The notes under the pieces are model-generated. The model made no database searches. It saw only the letters and a list, made by a program, of their open reading frames with translations, and was not told where the DNA came from. Made by a program: the position numbers and the translations under genes. From the NCBI RefSeq assembly GCF_001718795.1, contig NZ_CP013437.1, forward strand, positions 186,001-250,000: a DNA stretch of 64,000 bases, read 5' to 3'. Origin of the DNA: Burkholderia latens (GTDB taxonomy: Bacteria > Pseudomonadota > Gammaproteobacteria > Burkholderiales > Burkholderiaceae). The stretch's first letter is position 1, and the number at the start of each line of letters is the position of its first letter. Positions 28,900 through 36,913 of this stretch are shown here, one piece after another.

Positions 28900-30336
28900 T
28901 CATGCGGCGTCGCGCCGGCGCAATTCGGCCGGCGGGATCTTCATTGCCTGGCGATACTTGGTGACCGTACGACGCGCAAGAAGGATGCCGCGACCGGCGA
29001 GGTTCTGCGCGAGCGCGACGTCGGACAGCGGATCGTTGTGGCGCTCGCTCGCGATCATGTCGCGAATCAGCACCTTCGCGGCGGACGCCGAGCACACGCC
29101 CTTGCCGGCCGCTTCCAGCTTGCGCGGGAAGAAATGCTTGAACTCGAACGTGCCGTGCGGCGTGGCCATGTACTTGTTGCCCGTCGCGCGCGATACCGTC
29201 GATTCGTGCAGGTCGAGTTCCTCGGCGATGTCGCGCAGCACCAGCGGCTTCATCGCGATCTCGCCGTAGCGGAAGAAATCGCGCTGCCGCGCGACGATGC
29301 ATTCGCCCACGCGCTGGATCGTGTCGAAGCGCTTCTGCACGTTGCGGATCAGCCAGCGCGCTTCCTGCAACTGCTGGCCGAGCGGCGAATCGCGCTCGCC
29401 GCTCGATTGCGCGAACAGCGTCGCATAGCGCTCGTGCAGCCGCGCACGCGGCAGCACGGCCGGATTGATCGTGACGATCCATTCGTCGCGCACCTGCCGG
29501 ACGATCACGTCAGGCACCACGTAATCGCCGCGCGTGCTGCCGTAATGGTTGCCCGGGCGCGGGTCGAGCCCGCGCACCAGCGCGCATGCGGCCTGCAGCG
29601 TCGCCTGGTTGCAGCCGACCCGACGCTGGATCTCCGCCGTCTCCCGACGCGCGAGGCGCTCCAGATGTTCGCGTGCGATCACCTTTGCTTCCGCGAGCGC
29701 GGGCGTGCCGGCCGGGATCGCGTCGAGCTGCAGCACCAGACACTCGGACAACGAGCGTGCTGCGATGCCTGGGCGGTCGAGCATCTGCACGAGCCGCAGC
29801 GCGACCGACAGATCCTGCTCGGTGAGCAGCAGCGCCGGGTCCGCGGCCACGAGCAACTCGGACAGCTCCTGCCGCAGATAGCCGTCGTCGTCGAGCGCGT
29901 CGATTACGAGACGCGCGGCCTCGCGGTCGCGCCGGTTCAGCGGGTATAGACGCAATGCGTCGTGCAGTTGCTGGTGCAGCGACGGTTCGGCGGCCATCCA
30001 TTCGCCCGGCGACAGGTCGCCGCCGTCCTCGCCCTGGCGCCCGGCGCCGCGCGGCGCGGGTGCGGCCGTGTACGACAGGTCGCCGTCCGGCGGACGCACG
30101 TCGTCCGGCTCCGGCGTCGCTTCGGTGCTCGCGGCTTCGGCGGCGGGCGCGGGCGCACCGTCGGCGCTGACTTCGTCGTCGCCCTGGCCGTCTTCGAGAA
30201 ATGGATTGGAGTCGAGCGCCTGCCGCAATTCCTGCTGGAATTCGAGCGAAGACAACTGCAGCAGGCGAAGCGACTGCTGAAGCCTCGGCGTGAGTGCCAG
30301 ATGCTGTCGCATCTGGAGCGCAAGCGTGACTGACAT
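28900..30336 (-). CDS. rpoN: RNA polymerase sigma-54 factor (probably a second rpoN copy)
   Basis: 478 aa. Region I is MSVTLALQMRQHLALTPRLQ and QSLRLLQLSSLEFQQELRQA, the activator-contact helices. An acidic linker (about 50-125) follows, then the core-binding domain and the HTH region. The RpoN box ARRTVTKYRQ is near residues 454-463 (consensus ARRTVAKYRE). Start MSVTLALQ with AGGAGGACATCG upstream. Burkholderia usually have two rpoN genes; this one lies among stress genes rather than beside the lptB/hpf genes of the housekeeping copy, so I infer it is the paralogue. A TGGCATG-N4-CTGC element sits in front of it, suggesting autoregulation. Confidence 0.94.
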   Translation of the reverse strand: MSVTLALQMRQHLALTPRLQQSLRLLQLSSLEFQQELRQALDSNPFLEDGQGDDEVSADGAPAPAAEAASTEATPEPDDVRPPDGDLSYTAAPAPRGAGRQGEDGGDLSPGEWMAAEPSLHQQLHDALRLYPLNRRDREAARLVIDALDDDGYLRQELSELLVAADPALLLTEQDLSVALRLVQMLDRPGIAARSLSECLVLQLDAIPAGTPALAEAKVIAREHLERLARRETAEIQRRVGCNQATLQAACALVRGLDPRPGNHYGSTRGDYVVPDVIVRQVRDEWIVTINPAVLPRARLHERYATLFAQSSGERDSPLGQQLQEARWLIRNVQKRFDTIQRVGECIVARQRDFFRYGEIAMKPLVLRDIAEELDLHESTVSRATGNKYMATPHGTFEFKHFFPRKLEAAGKGVCSASAAKVLIRDMIASERHNDPLSDVALAQNLAGRGILLARRTVTKYRQAMKIPPAELRRRDAA

Positions 30337-30381
30337 CGATGTCCTCCTGACGGTGTGCGGAATACGTATGCAGGTATCGAT

Positions 30382-30396
30382 GCAGCTTCCATGCCA
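30382..30396 (-). promoter_or_regulatory. sigma-54 promoter candidate in front of rpoN
   Basis: Minus strand TGGCATG-GAAG-CTGC: GG and GC correctly spaced, T for C in the -24 half and C for T in the -12 half. Expected start near 30370, ATG at 30336. Confidence 0.5.
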
Positions 30397-30552
30397 AGGC
30401 CGGGAAGCCCCGTCCGGTGCGGCTCTGCGGGGTTCGATCCCCAAGAAACGACGCCGTTGAAGCCGCTTTTTTACAAGCGCCGGAAAGTTAGGGGGCACGG
30501 GATTCGCGGCGCAAGCCCGGTCGCGACGGCGCGCCGCGGCCGCCGCCCGACG

Positions 30553-30864
30553 TCAGTACTGCATCGGCGGCGGCGTACCCGGCAGCGGCCGATCGCCCTG
30601 CGCGCCGTTCGGCCCCGGCGGCGGCACGTCGGGCTCCTCGCCGCCGGCCGCGCCGGCCGGCATCGTGCTGTGCGGCGACGGACGCGTGTCGTAGCGCGTG
30701 TTCGCGTCCGGCGTCGTCGAGGCCGGCGACGCGCCGCGGCCCTCCGGCGGCGCCGGCGGCGCGCCGCGCGTGCCGTAGGCGCCGTTCGGTTGCGTGCATG
30801 CGCCCAGCGCGCACGCGGCCGCGAACGCGCACGCTCCCGCGCGTATCGTGTGGATCGGTTTCAT
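30553..30864 (-). CDS. small Pro/Gly-rich lipoprotein
   Basis: 103 aa. Lipoprotein signal MKPIHTIRAGACAFAAACAL then lipobox LGAC, so Cys at about residue 24 is the lipidated first residue. The mature part is Pro/Gly/Ala-rich without a recognised domain (PPAPPEGRGASPASTTPDAN, ending PGTPPPMQY), probably a disordered envelope protein. CGGAGGATTG precedes the ATG. It lies 51 bases behind the 103-aa gene on the same strand, likely the last gene of the operon from the 31575-31589 promoter. Confidence 0.72.
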   Translation of the reverse strand: MKPIHTIRAGACAFAAACALGACTQPNGAYGTRGAPPAPPEGRGASPASTTPDANTRYDTRPSPHSTMPAGAAGGEEPDVPPPGPNGAQGDRPLPGTPPPMQY

Positions 30865-30915
30865 CGAACAATCCTCCGTGAATCCGGCGGCTTCGAGCCG
30901 GCCGTGGAGCACGGC

Positions 30916-31227
30916 TCAAAGCCGGTTGAAATGGAAATCGCCCGCATACGCGGTCGGCGTTCGGCGCGCCATCATCGTGTCGAACTCGGCGGCCACGCGC
31001 GTCAGTGCGCCGCGCTGTCGGCCGACATCGGCACGTTCGAGTGCGGCGAATGCATCGGCGTCGAACGTGACCGTCAGCGACGCGGGGTGTCCGTCGACGC
31101 GAAACCCGAAATGCAGCGCGCCGGCCGGCTGCTCCTCCGCGTGAAACGGCATCGCACGCGCTTCGAAGTGGCGGCCGAGCGTCTCCGCCACGTCGCGCAG
31201 CAGGCCGGGTTTTACGCTGATGCTCAT
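30916..31227 (-). CDS. conserved hypothetical protein, 103 aa
   Basis: Soluble alpha/beta protein, no family recognised with certainty. HFEARAMPFHAEEQPAGALH, then FGFRVDGHPASLTVTFDADA and a C-terminus TAYAGDFHFNRL. The R-F-x-V-D-G-x-P pattern is reminiscent of DUF1488, but the rest does not fit. The ATG overlaps the stop of the Pro-rich 84-aa gene (ATGA), with GGAGGTG upstream. Confidence 0.68.
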   Translation of the reverse strand: MSISVKPGLLRDVAETLGRHFEARAMPFHAEEQPAGALHFGFRVDGHPASLTVTFDADAFAALERADVGRQRGALTRVAAEFDTMMARRTPTAYAGDFHFNRL

Positions 31228-31478
31228 CGCGACACCTCCTCCGGGAAGCGGGTGAACGCGACGGGCGGCACGCCCGTCGGCGGCACGTGGATCGGCGGCT
31301 CGCGCGTCGGCGGCTCGCGTTCGGGCGGCGGGTGCACGGGCGGGTCGCCCTCCGGATCGCGATACGGTTCCGGCGCGTCGGGCGGCAAGTCGTCCGGCAC
31401 GGGCACGTCGGGGTCCGGGTCGCCGTCGGGTAGCGGCGGCTCGGGCCGGTGCAGCGCTTGAGTGAGGTCTCGCTTCAT
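31224..31478 (-). CDS. Pro/Asp-rich small protein, 84 aa
   Basis: MKRDLTQALHRPEPPLPDGD begins a chain made of repeating Pro-x-Pro, Pro-Asp and Arg-Glu-Pro units (PDPDVPVPDDLPPDAPEPYR, then EREPPTREPPIHVPPTGVPP). No domain, no signal peptide. Compositionally it could be an over-read frame, but it is followed by an ATGA overlap into the next gene and lies directly behind a -24/-12 element, which supports it. Upstream ribosome site is weak. Confidence 0.55.
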   Translation of the reverse strand: MKRDLTQALHRPEPPLPDGDPDPDVPVPDDLPPDAPEPYRDPEGDPPVHPPPEREPPTREPPIHVPPTGVPPVAFTRFPEEVSR

Positions 31479-31574
31479 AGGCACTCGATCGTCGTTGCGG
31501 GGTCCTCGCGGGACCGGATATGCGGCGCGGCGTGCATCGGCCGCCCGCTGCTTCACGCGTCACGTCGAAGGTCC

Positions 31575-31589
31575 GCAAGGCATGTGCCG
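31575..31589 (-). promoter_or_regulatory. sigma-54 promoter candidate for the 84-aa/103-aa/lipoprotein operon
   Basis: Minus strand CGGCACA-TGCC-TTGC, one mismatch in the -24 half. Expected start near 31563, ATG at 31478. Confidence 0.65.
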
Positions 31590-31667
31590 CGTCATACGTT
31601 CGCTCTGCGCGCTGCGACGGACGCGCGCGCATCCCGCGTCGCCGCACGCCGTGCATTCGCTACACCG

Positions 31668-31684
31668 CACGCTGCAATTCTTTC
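31668..31684 (-). promoter_or_regulatory. conserved upstream element (putative activator site), copy 3
   Basis: Minus strand TTGAAA-GAA-TTGCAGCG, about 80 bases upstream of the -24 box at 31589. Confidence 0.65.
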
Positions 31685-31696
31685 AAGTGCATCGCA

Positions 31697-32002
31697 TCAC
31701 GCTTCGTACGCCGCCATCACGAGCCACAGTTGGCGGCCGTCGTCCTGCACCGGTGCGGCCAGCGCGTATGGATCGGACGGCTCGCACGCGCGCTGGAGCG
31801 CGAACCGGGCCGGCTCGGTCGAGCCGAACGTCTCGTCGCCGAGCGGCCGTACGTCGGCCTTGCCTTCGAACATCCGGCGATCGGGCCGATAGATCAGCGG
31901 TTCCTGTTTCCATGCGCTGAAATGGCTCTTCACGGATTCGAAGCCGCCGCCGCAGACGTTGATCTCATAGCGCACGCCGGGTTGTCGTTTCGGAATGGTC
32001 AT
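31697..32002 (-). CDS. conserved hypothetical protein, 101 aa
   Basis: No family recognised. Soluble; MTIPKRQPGVRYEINVCGGG, a central WKQEPLIYRPDRRMFEGKAD and C-terminal DDGRQLWLVMAAYEA. Looks like a compact alpha/beta fold. GCGGGAGGCACG precedes the ATG. An exact-core -24/-12 element lies 75 bases upstream. Divergent from the 82-aa gene. Confidence 0.7.
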   Translation of the reverse strand: MTIPKRQPGVRYEINVCGGGFESVKSHFSAWKQEPLIYRPDRRMFEGKADVRPLGDETFGSTEPARFALQRACEPSDPYALAAPVQDDGRQLWLVMAAYEA

Positions 32003-32076
32003 CGTGCCTCCCGCTTCATGTGGGTGGGCGGGCGGACTTGCCGCCGCGCCGCGTTGTGTACGTCGACTGCATAGCG

Positions 32077-32091
32077 GCAAATCGCGTGCCG
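32077..32091 (-). promoter_or_regulatory. sigma-54 promoter of the 101-aa gene
   Basis: Minus strand CGGCACG-CGAT-TTGC, exact core. Expected start near 32065, ATG at 32002. Confidence 0.72.
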
Positions 32092-32103
32092 CGCCGCTGT
32101 TGC

Positions 32104-32118
32104 GGGCACGCGCGTTGC
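32104..32118 (+). promoter_or_regulatory. sigma-54 promoter of the 82-aa gene
   Basis: GGGCACG-CGCG-TTGC, exact core. Expected start near 32130, ATG at 32159. Divergent partner of 32077-32091, spacer 12. Confidence 0.72.
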
Positions 32119-32158
32119 GACGGTGAACGTGTCATCGTCACCGACACGGAGCCCCGCC

Positions 32159-32407
32159 ATGAACGATTCGACCCGGTCCGGCCGCGACGCACCGGCGCAG
32201 CGCCCCGATCCCACGCCGCCGCTGAAGGACCAGGACCAGACGAAGACGCGCCATTCGGAGCGTCATATCGACAAGCAGCTCGAGGACACGTTTCCCGCGA
32301 GCGATCCGCCGGCAACGGGCGGCGTGACGCGCATCGAGCCCGACACGCCGCCGGGCACGCACGACGGCGGCCCGTGGGAAGACCCGGCCAAGCGCCGGGA
32401 CGAATGA
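32159..32407 (+). CDS. small TFPASDPP-motif protein, 82 aa
   Basis: Hydrophilic, charged, probably disordered. It contains RHIDKQLEDTFPASDPPATG; the D-x-F/TFPASDPP block recurs in many short proteobacterial proteins of unknown function. CGGAG lies 8 bases before the ATG. Own -24/-12 element upstream. It is followed after 70 bases by the CBS gene with a separate promoter. Confidence 0.72.
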   Translation: MNDSTRSGRDAPAQRPDPTPPLKDQDQTKTRHSERHIDKQLEDTFPASDPPATGGVTRIEPDTPPGTHDGGPWEDPAKRRDE

Positions 32408-32421
32408 CGGGCGGGAGCCGC

Positions 32422-32436
32422 CGGCACGCCGCTTGC
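32422..32436 (+). promoter_or_regulatory. sigma-54 promoter of the CBS/PRC operon
   Basis: CGGCACG-CCGC-TTGC, exact core. Expected start near 32448, ATG at 32478. Confidence 0.75.
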
Positions 32437-32477
32437 GGGACCGGACGGCCCTGCACTCAATTCGCAAGGAGGACTAC

Positions 32478-32909
32478 ATGCACCGCGTCAACGAAATCAT
32501 GTCGCAGGACGTCGTGCGCATCGCGCCGACAGATTCGATCCGTCATGCGGCGCAGCTGATGGAGCGTTACGACATCGGCGCGCTGCCGGTGTGCGACAAC
32601 AACCGGCTGATCGGCATGGTCACGGACCGCGACATCGCGGTGCGCGCGATCTCGGCGGGCAAGCCGCCGGAAACGCGGGTTCACGAAGTCGCGTCGGGCC
32701 CGATCGAATGGTGTTTCGAGGACGATTCGCTGGAAGAGATCCAGCACTACATGGCCGACGCGCAATTGCGCCGGCTGCCCGTCGTCGATCACGACAAGCG
32801 CCTGGTCGGCATGCTGTCGCTCGCGGACATCGCGACGCGCACGGCCGGCCCCGCGCGCGACGACGTCGCGAACACGCTCGAGGGCGTGTCGCAACCGAAG
32901 CAGACGTGA
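32478..32909 (+). CDS. CBS-domain pair protein
   Basis: 143 aa made of two CBS motifs only: MHRVNEIMSQDVVRIAPTDS to VTDRDIAVRAI, and then VASGPIEWCFEDDSLEEIQH to MLSLADIATRT. Stand-alone CBS pairs bind adenine nucleotides and are common in Burkholderia stress islands. AAGGAGGACTAC precedes the ATG. The PRC-barrel gene follows after 88 bases; the two probably share the 32422 promoter and the terminator at 33528. Confidence 0.9.
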   Translation: MHRVNEIMSQDVVRIAPTDSIRHAAQLMERYDIGALPVCDNNRLIGMVTDRDIAVRAISAGKPPETRVHEVASGPIEWCFEDDSLEEIQHYMADAQLRRLPVVDHDKRLVGMLSLADIATRTAGPARDDVANTLEGVSQPKQT

Positions 32910-32997
32910 CGGGGCGATCCTCGCTCCGCCCGACAACCCGCGCGACCCACAGGGCCCCCCGGGCACGGTCGCGCCTCACGCAGCCAGGAGGACAACC

Positions 32998-33480
32998 ATG
33001 CAGACTTCCGATCAAGGACAGACCCGCATCGTCGGCAAGGGCGCCGCGACCGCAGCCGGCCCGGGCCCCGACGTGATGGCCGCCGACACGCTGGAGGGCA
33101 ACAAGGTCTACACGACCGATGGCGACGACGTCGGCAAGATCAAGGACATCATGCTCGACGTGCGTTCGGGCCGCGTCGCGTATGCCGTGCTGTCGAGCGG
33201 CGGCCTGCTCGGCATCGGCGACAAGCTGCTCGCGATTCCGTGGAGCGCGCTCACGCTCGATACCGAACGCAAGTGTTTCCTGTTGTCGGTGTCGTCCGAA
33301 CGCATCCGCAATGCGCCGGGCTTCGACAAGGATCACTGGCCGGCGATGGCCGACCCGCAGTGGGCCACCCCGCTGCACGAGTACTACGGCAGCGCGCCGT
33401 ACTGGAGCGCGAGCGACGAGCTCGGGCTGACCGATCCGACCGAGGACCTGAACGATCCGCGCACGCGCGGCCCGCACTGA
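32998..33480 (+). CDS. PRC-barrel domain protein
   Basis: 160 aa. PRC barrel at about residues 27-110: MAADTLEGNKVYTTDGDDVG, IKDIMLDVRSGRVAYAVLSS, LLAIPWSALTLDTERKCFLL. A C-terminal extension with YYGSAPYWSASDELGLTDPT is shared by a Burkholderia subgroup. Soluble, probably a protein-protein adaptor; function unknown. CAGGAGGACAACC precedes the ATG. A Rho-independent terminator follows after 48 bases. Confidence 0.88.
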   Translation: MQTSDQGQTRIVGKGAATAAGPGPDVMAADTLEGNKVYTTDGDDVGKIKDIMLDVRSGRVAYAVLSSGGLLGIGDKLLAIPWSALTLDTERKCFLLSVSSERIRNAPGFDKDHWPAMADPQWATPLHEYYGSAPYWSASDELGLTDPTEDLNDPRTRGPH

Positions 33481-33527
33481 TCGTTCGACAGGCCGCTCAC
33501 GATTTGCCGGTGTTGTCATAGCCGACG

Positions 33528-33552
33528 AGCCCCGCGACATGCGGGGCTTTTT
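33528..33552 (+). terminator. Rho-independent terminator after the PRC-barrel gene
   Basis: Stem AGCCCCGC / GCGGGGCT with a 5-base loop, followed by a run of T. On the other strand the T-tract is missing, so it ends the plus-strand operon. Confidence 0.88.
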
Positions 33553-33577
33553 TCTTCGCCCGGCCGGCGCGGCGGAT

Positions 33578-34942
33578 TCAGCTCAACGTCGCAAACAGCA
33601 GGTTCAAGCCTTCCGACATGATCGGATGAGCGATGATCGCGTCGCGCACCGCCGTATACGGCAACCCGCCGAGCATCGCCATCTGCACTGCGGTGGTCAC
33701 GTCGCCGGCGCCCGTGCCGAGCATCGTGAACCCCAGGATCGCGCCGGTGTGCGGGTGCACGAGCGCTTTCATGAAGCCCCTGGTGTTGCCGTCGGTGCGC
33801 GCACGCGGCACGGACGCCATCGGCAGTTTCGCGACCCGGACGTCGATGTTTCGCGCCTTCGCTTCCGCTTCGTTCAAGCCGATGCGGCCCAGCTCCGGGT
33901 CGATGAACAGCGCATAAGGGACGATGCGTGCGGCGGTGCTCGCCGGCCGGCGCTCGATACCGGCTTTCAGCACCCGGTAGTCGTCGAACGACGCGTGCGT
34001 AAACATCGGTGTGCCGGCGACTTCGCCGATCGCCCACGTACGCTCGGCAGTCGTCGCGAGCTGATCATCGACCTTGATGAATCCCCGCTCGTCCGTCTCG
34101 ACGCCGGCAAGCTCCAGCCCGATGCCGGCCGTCTGCGGCGTGCGCCCGGTCGCGACGAGCAGATGCGAGCCGGCGACGACGCGGCCGTCGGCCAACGTCA
34201 CCGTGACACGCTCGCCGCTTTTCCCGTGCACGCCGACGACGCGTGCGCCCAGTTCCAGCCGAATGCCGTCGTCGGTCAGCGCCTGCTGGATGACCGTGCT
34301 GACGTCGTCATCCTCGCGCATGGCTACGCGCGGCGCGTCGCTGACGAGCGTGACGGCGCTGCCGAGCCGCCGAAATGCCTGCGCCATCTCGAGCCCGATA
34401 TAGCCGCCGCCGATGACGACGAGGTGCGCCGGCAGCGTCGTCAGGCGCAACGCGCCCACGTGGGTGAGCGGCTGCGCGTCCGCCAGGCCCGGCACCGGCG
34501 GGACCGACGCGACCGTGCCGGTGTTGACGTACACGTTCTCGCCTTCGTAGATCGTTTCGGCCCCATCGGCCGCGCGCACCGCGATGGTTCGCGGCGCGAC
34601 GAACCGTCCGGTGCCGATTACCAGCTCGAGCCCCGATTGCGCGAATGCGCGTCGATTGACGTCGATCATGCCGTCCACGACCGACGCAACGTACGAAGAA
34701 ACGGCCGCCATGTCCGGGCTCACGTCCTCCCGCCGTGCCGCTTCGCGCCACGCGTGCGTCGTGCGCGCGTTGTGAATCAGCGCCTTGCTCGGAATGCACG
34801 CGACGTTGATGCACGAGCCGCCGATCATGCCGCGCTCGATCACGGCCACGCGCTTGCCTTGCCGGGCCAGGTCCATCGCGAGCGATTTGCCGCCCTTGCC
34901 GCCGCCCAGAAACAGGTATTCAACCCGCTTGACCTCTGCCAT
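33578..34942 (-). CDS. class I pyridine nucleotide-disulfide oxidoreductase
   Basis: 454 aa flavoprotein of the dihydrolipoamide dehydrogenase/mercuric reductase superfamily. N-terminal FAD motif YLFLGGGKGGKSLAMDLARQ; redox disulfide GGSCINVACIPSKALIHNAR (C-x4-C); NADH motif VVIGGGYIGLEMAQAFRRLG; second FAD motif TAERTWAIGEVAGTPMFTH; C-terminal His-Glu pair in AHPIMSEGLNLLF. The substrate is not clear: no mercury-binding HMA domain or C-terminal Cys pair is present, so it is not MerA. GGAGAAGAGC precedes the ATG. Last gene of the seven-gene minus-strand operon. Confidence 0.9.
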   Translation of the reverse strand: MAEVKRVEYLFLGGGKGGKSLAMDLARQGKRVAVIERGMIGGSCINVACIPSKALIHNARTTHAWREAARREDVSPDMAAVSSYVASVVDGMIDVNRRAFAQSGLELVIGTGRFVAPRTIAVRAADGAETIYEGENVYVNTGTVASVPPVPGLADAQPLTHVGALRLTTLPAHLVVIGGGYIGLEMAQAFRRLGSAVTLVSDAPRVAMREDDDVSTVIQQALTDDGIRLELGARVVGVHGKSGERVTVTLADGRVVAGSHLLVATGRTPQTAGIGLELAGVETDERGFIKVDDQLATTAERTWAIGEVAGTPMFTHASFDDYRVLKAGIERRPASTAARIVPYALFIDPELGRIGLNEAEAKARNIDVRVAKLPMASVPRARTDGNTRGFMKALVHPHTGAILGFTMLGTGAGDVTTAVQMAMLGGLPYTAVRDAIIAHPIMSEGLNLLFATLS

Positions 34943-34998
34943 GCTCTTCTCCAGGTTCCAGTCCAGTTCGAATTTCTTGAATCACGCGCATTCGTGGC

Positions 34999-35820
34999 TC
35001 AGGACTGCAGGAATGCGAGCAGGTCCGCATTGACGCGATCGGCATTGACGACGCACATGCCGTGCGACCCGCCTTCGTACACCTTCAGCGTCGCATGCTT
35101 GACGATCTGCGCAGACAGCCGCGCTGCATTGTCGATCGGCACGATCTGGTCGTCATCGCCATGCAGGATCAGCGTCGGCACGTCGATCTTCTTCAGATCC
35201 TCCGTATAGTCGACTTCCGAGAATTCGCGGATGCACAGGTACTGACCGTGAATGCCGCCCGTCATCCCCTGCGCCCAGAAGGCGTCGACGATGCCGGCGG
35301 ACACTTTCGCGTGCGGCCGGTTGAAACCGAAGAACGGCACCGCGAGATCCTTGTAGAACTGCGAACGGTTCGCGGCCACGCCGCTGCGGATCGAGTCGAA
35401 CACGTCCAGCGGCAAGCCGCCCGGATACGCGTCCGTTTTCAGCATGATCGGCGGCACGGCTCCTATCAGCACGGCCTTCGCGACCCGCGCGGTCCCGTGA
35501 CGGCCCATGTAGCGCGCGACTTCGCCGCCGCCCGTCGAATGACCGACCAGCGTCGCGTCGCGCACGTCGAGCGCATCCAGCAGCGCCGCCAGATCGTCGG
35601 CATACGTATCCATGTCGTTGCCGGCGAACGGTTGGCCCGAGCGGCCATGACCGCGCCGGTCATGCGCGATCACGCGGTAGCCGTGCTGTACGAGGAACAG
35701 CATCTGCGCGTCCCATGCGTCGGCATTCAACGGCCAGCCGTGCGAGAACACGACGGGGCGGCCGGCGCCCCAGTCCTTGTAGAAGATCCGCGTGCCGTCT
35801 TTCGTGGTGATGGTGGTCAT
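34999..35820 (-). CDS. alpha/beta hydrolase (non-heme chloroperoxidase-like)
   Basis: 273 aa. Nucleophile elbow [14 protein letters not shown] (Ser), oxyanion region [12 protein letters not shown], acid residue in [12 protein letters not shown] and catalytic His in [10 protein letters not shown]. These are features of the arylesterase/non-heme haloperoxidase group, whose perhydrolase activity needs acetate. The true substrate is unknown. The ATG lacks a strong ribosome site (preceded by GACACCACC), so it may depend on coupling to the upstream gene 32 bases away. Confidence 0.88.
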   Translation of the reverse strand: MTTITTKDGTRIFYKDWGAGRPVVFSHGWPLNADAWDAQMLFLVQHGYRVIAHDRRGHGRSGQPFAGNDMDTYADDLAALLDALDVRDATLVGHSTGGGEVARYMGRHGTARVAKAVLIGAVPPIMLKTDAYPGGLPLDVFDSIRSGVAANRSQFYKDLAVPFFGFNRPHAKVSAGIVDAFWAQGMTGGIHGQYLCIREFSEVDYTEDLKKIDVPTLILHGDDDQIVPIDNAARLSAQIVKHATLKVYEGGSHGMCVVNADRVNADLLAFLQS

Positions 35821-35852
35821 GGTGGTGTCGTCGTTGTCGTATCGGAGTGTGC

Positions 35853-36860
35853 TCAGAAACCTTCCAGCACGATCTTGCCCTTCGCGCGCCCCGCTTCGAG
35901 CAATGCGTGCGCGCGCCGCAAATTGGCCGCATCGATCTTGCCGAGGTGTTCGCCGACGGTGCTCTTGAGCACGCCGTCGTCAATCAGTGCCGCCACGCGT
36001 GCAAGGAGTGCGTGCTGACGATCCATGTCCGGCGTGCGGAACATCGAGCGCGTGAACATGAACTCCCAATGCAGCGAAATGGATTTACGCTTCAGCGGCA
36101 TCGCATCGAGCGTGTCGGGATCGTCGATCAGTGCGAGCTGGCCCTGCGGCTTGAGGATGTCGATGATCTGCGCGTAGTACGTGTCGGTATGCGTAAGGCT
36201 GATCACATGGTTCACCTGCTCGATGCCGAGCGACTGAAGTTGCGGCCGCAACGGTTTTCCGTGATCGATCACGTGGTGCGCGCCGAGTTCGGCCACCCAT
36301 GCGTGCGTGGCCGGCCGCGACGCCGTGCCGATTACGGTCAGCGCGGTCAGCTTGCGCGCAAGTTGCACCAGGATGGACCCAACGCCGCCGCCCGCGCCGA
36401 TCACGAGCAGGCTCTGCCCCGCGCCGCCGCGCTCGGCGACGTTCAACCGGTCGAACAACAGTTCCCAGGCGGTGATCGCCGTCAACGGCAGGGCCGCGGC
36501 GCCGGCAGCGCCGAGCGTCGTCGGCCGGCGGCTCGCGATGCGCTCGTCGACAAGACCGTATTCGGCGTAGCTGCCCGGGCGCGTGATGTCTCCGGCATAC
36601 CATACCTTGTCGCCCGGCTCGAACAGTTCGACGTCGCTGCCGACCGCTTCTACCGTTCCGGCGGCATCCCAGCCGAGAATGCGCGGGCCGCCCGGTTCGA
36701 CGCCGAGCCGCAGTTTCGAGTCGACCGGATTGACCGAGATCGCGTCGATCTTCACCAGCAGATCGCGCGGGCCCGGCGTCGGCACCGGCACGTCGGTTGC
36801 ATACATCGCATCGGGATCGTCGATCGGCAAACCGGCCTTGGCGTAAACAATGGCTTTCAT
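35853..36860 (-). CDS. zinc-type alcohol dehydrogenase-like / quinone oxidoreductase
   Basis: 335 aa MDR-family enzyme of the ZADH2/Qor type: [53 protein letters not shown], and the Rossmann motif [20 protein letters not shown]. No zinc-binding Cys cluster, so an NADPH:quinone or enone reductase is likely rather than an alcohol dehydrogenase. Start MKAIVYAK with AAGGAGCC upstream. In the same operon as the paralogue pair and the ADH. Confidence 0.9.
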   Translation of the reverse strand: MKAIVYAKAGLPIDDPDAMYATDVPVPTPGPRDLLVKIDAISVNPVDSKLRLGVEPGGPRILGWDAAGTVEAVGSDVELFEPGDKVWYAGDITRPGSYAEYGLVDERIASRRPTTLGAAGAAALPLTAITAWELLFDRLNVAERGGAGQSLLVIGAGGGVGSILVQLARKLTALTVIGTASRPATHAWVAELGAHHVIDHGKPLRPQLQSLGIEQVNHVISLTHTDTYYAQIIDILKPQGQLALIDDPDTLDAMPLKRKSISLHWEFMFTRSMFRTPDMDRQHALLARVAALIDDGVLKSTVGEHLGKIDAANLRRAHALLEAGRAKGKIVLEGF

Positions 36861-36913
36861 CAATGGCTCCTTGAAATGGCGAACGAGGGTTTCGTGCGCG
36901 ACGCGGCTCGCAC

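Noticed and set aside
30425..30450. GGGGTTCGATCCCC, which looks like a tRNA T-arm
   Set aside because: The T-stem pairs only three bases with proper loop spacing, and no acceptor, D- or anticodon arm can be built around it. It is more likely chance or part of the rpoN upstream region.
15533..33480. Identity with the low-oxygen-activated (lxa) locus of B. cenocepacia
   Set aside because: I do not see its hallmark runs of universal stress proteins, Hsp20, nitroreductase and phosphoketolase genes here, so I do not equate them.
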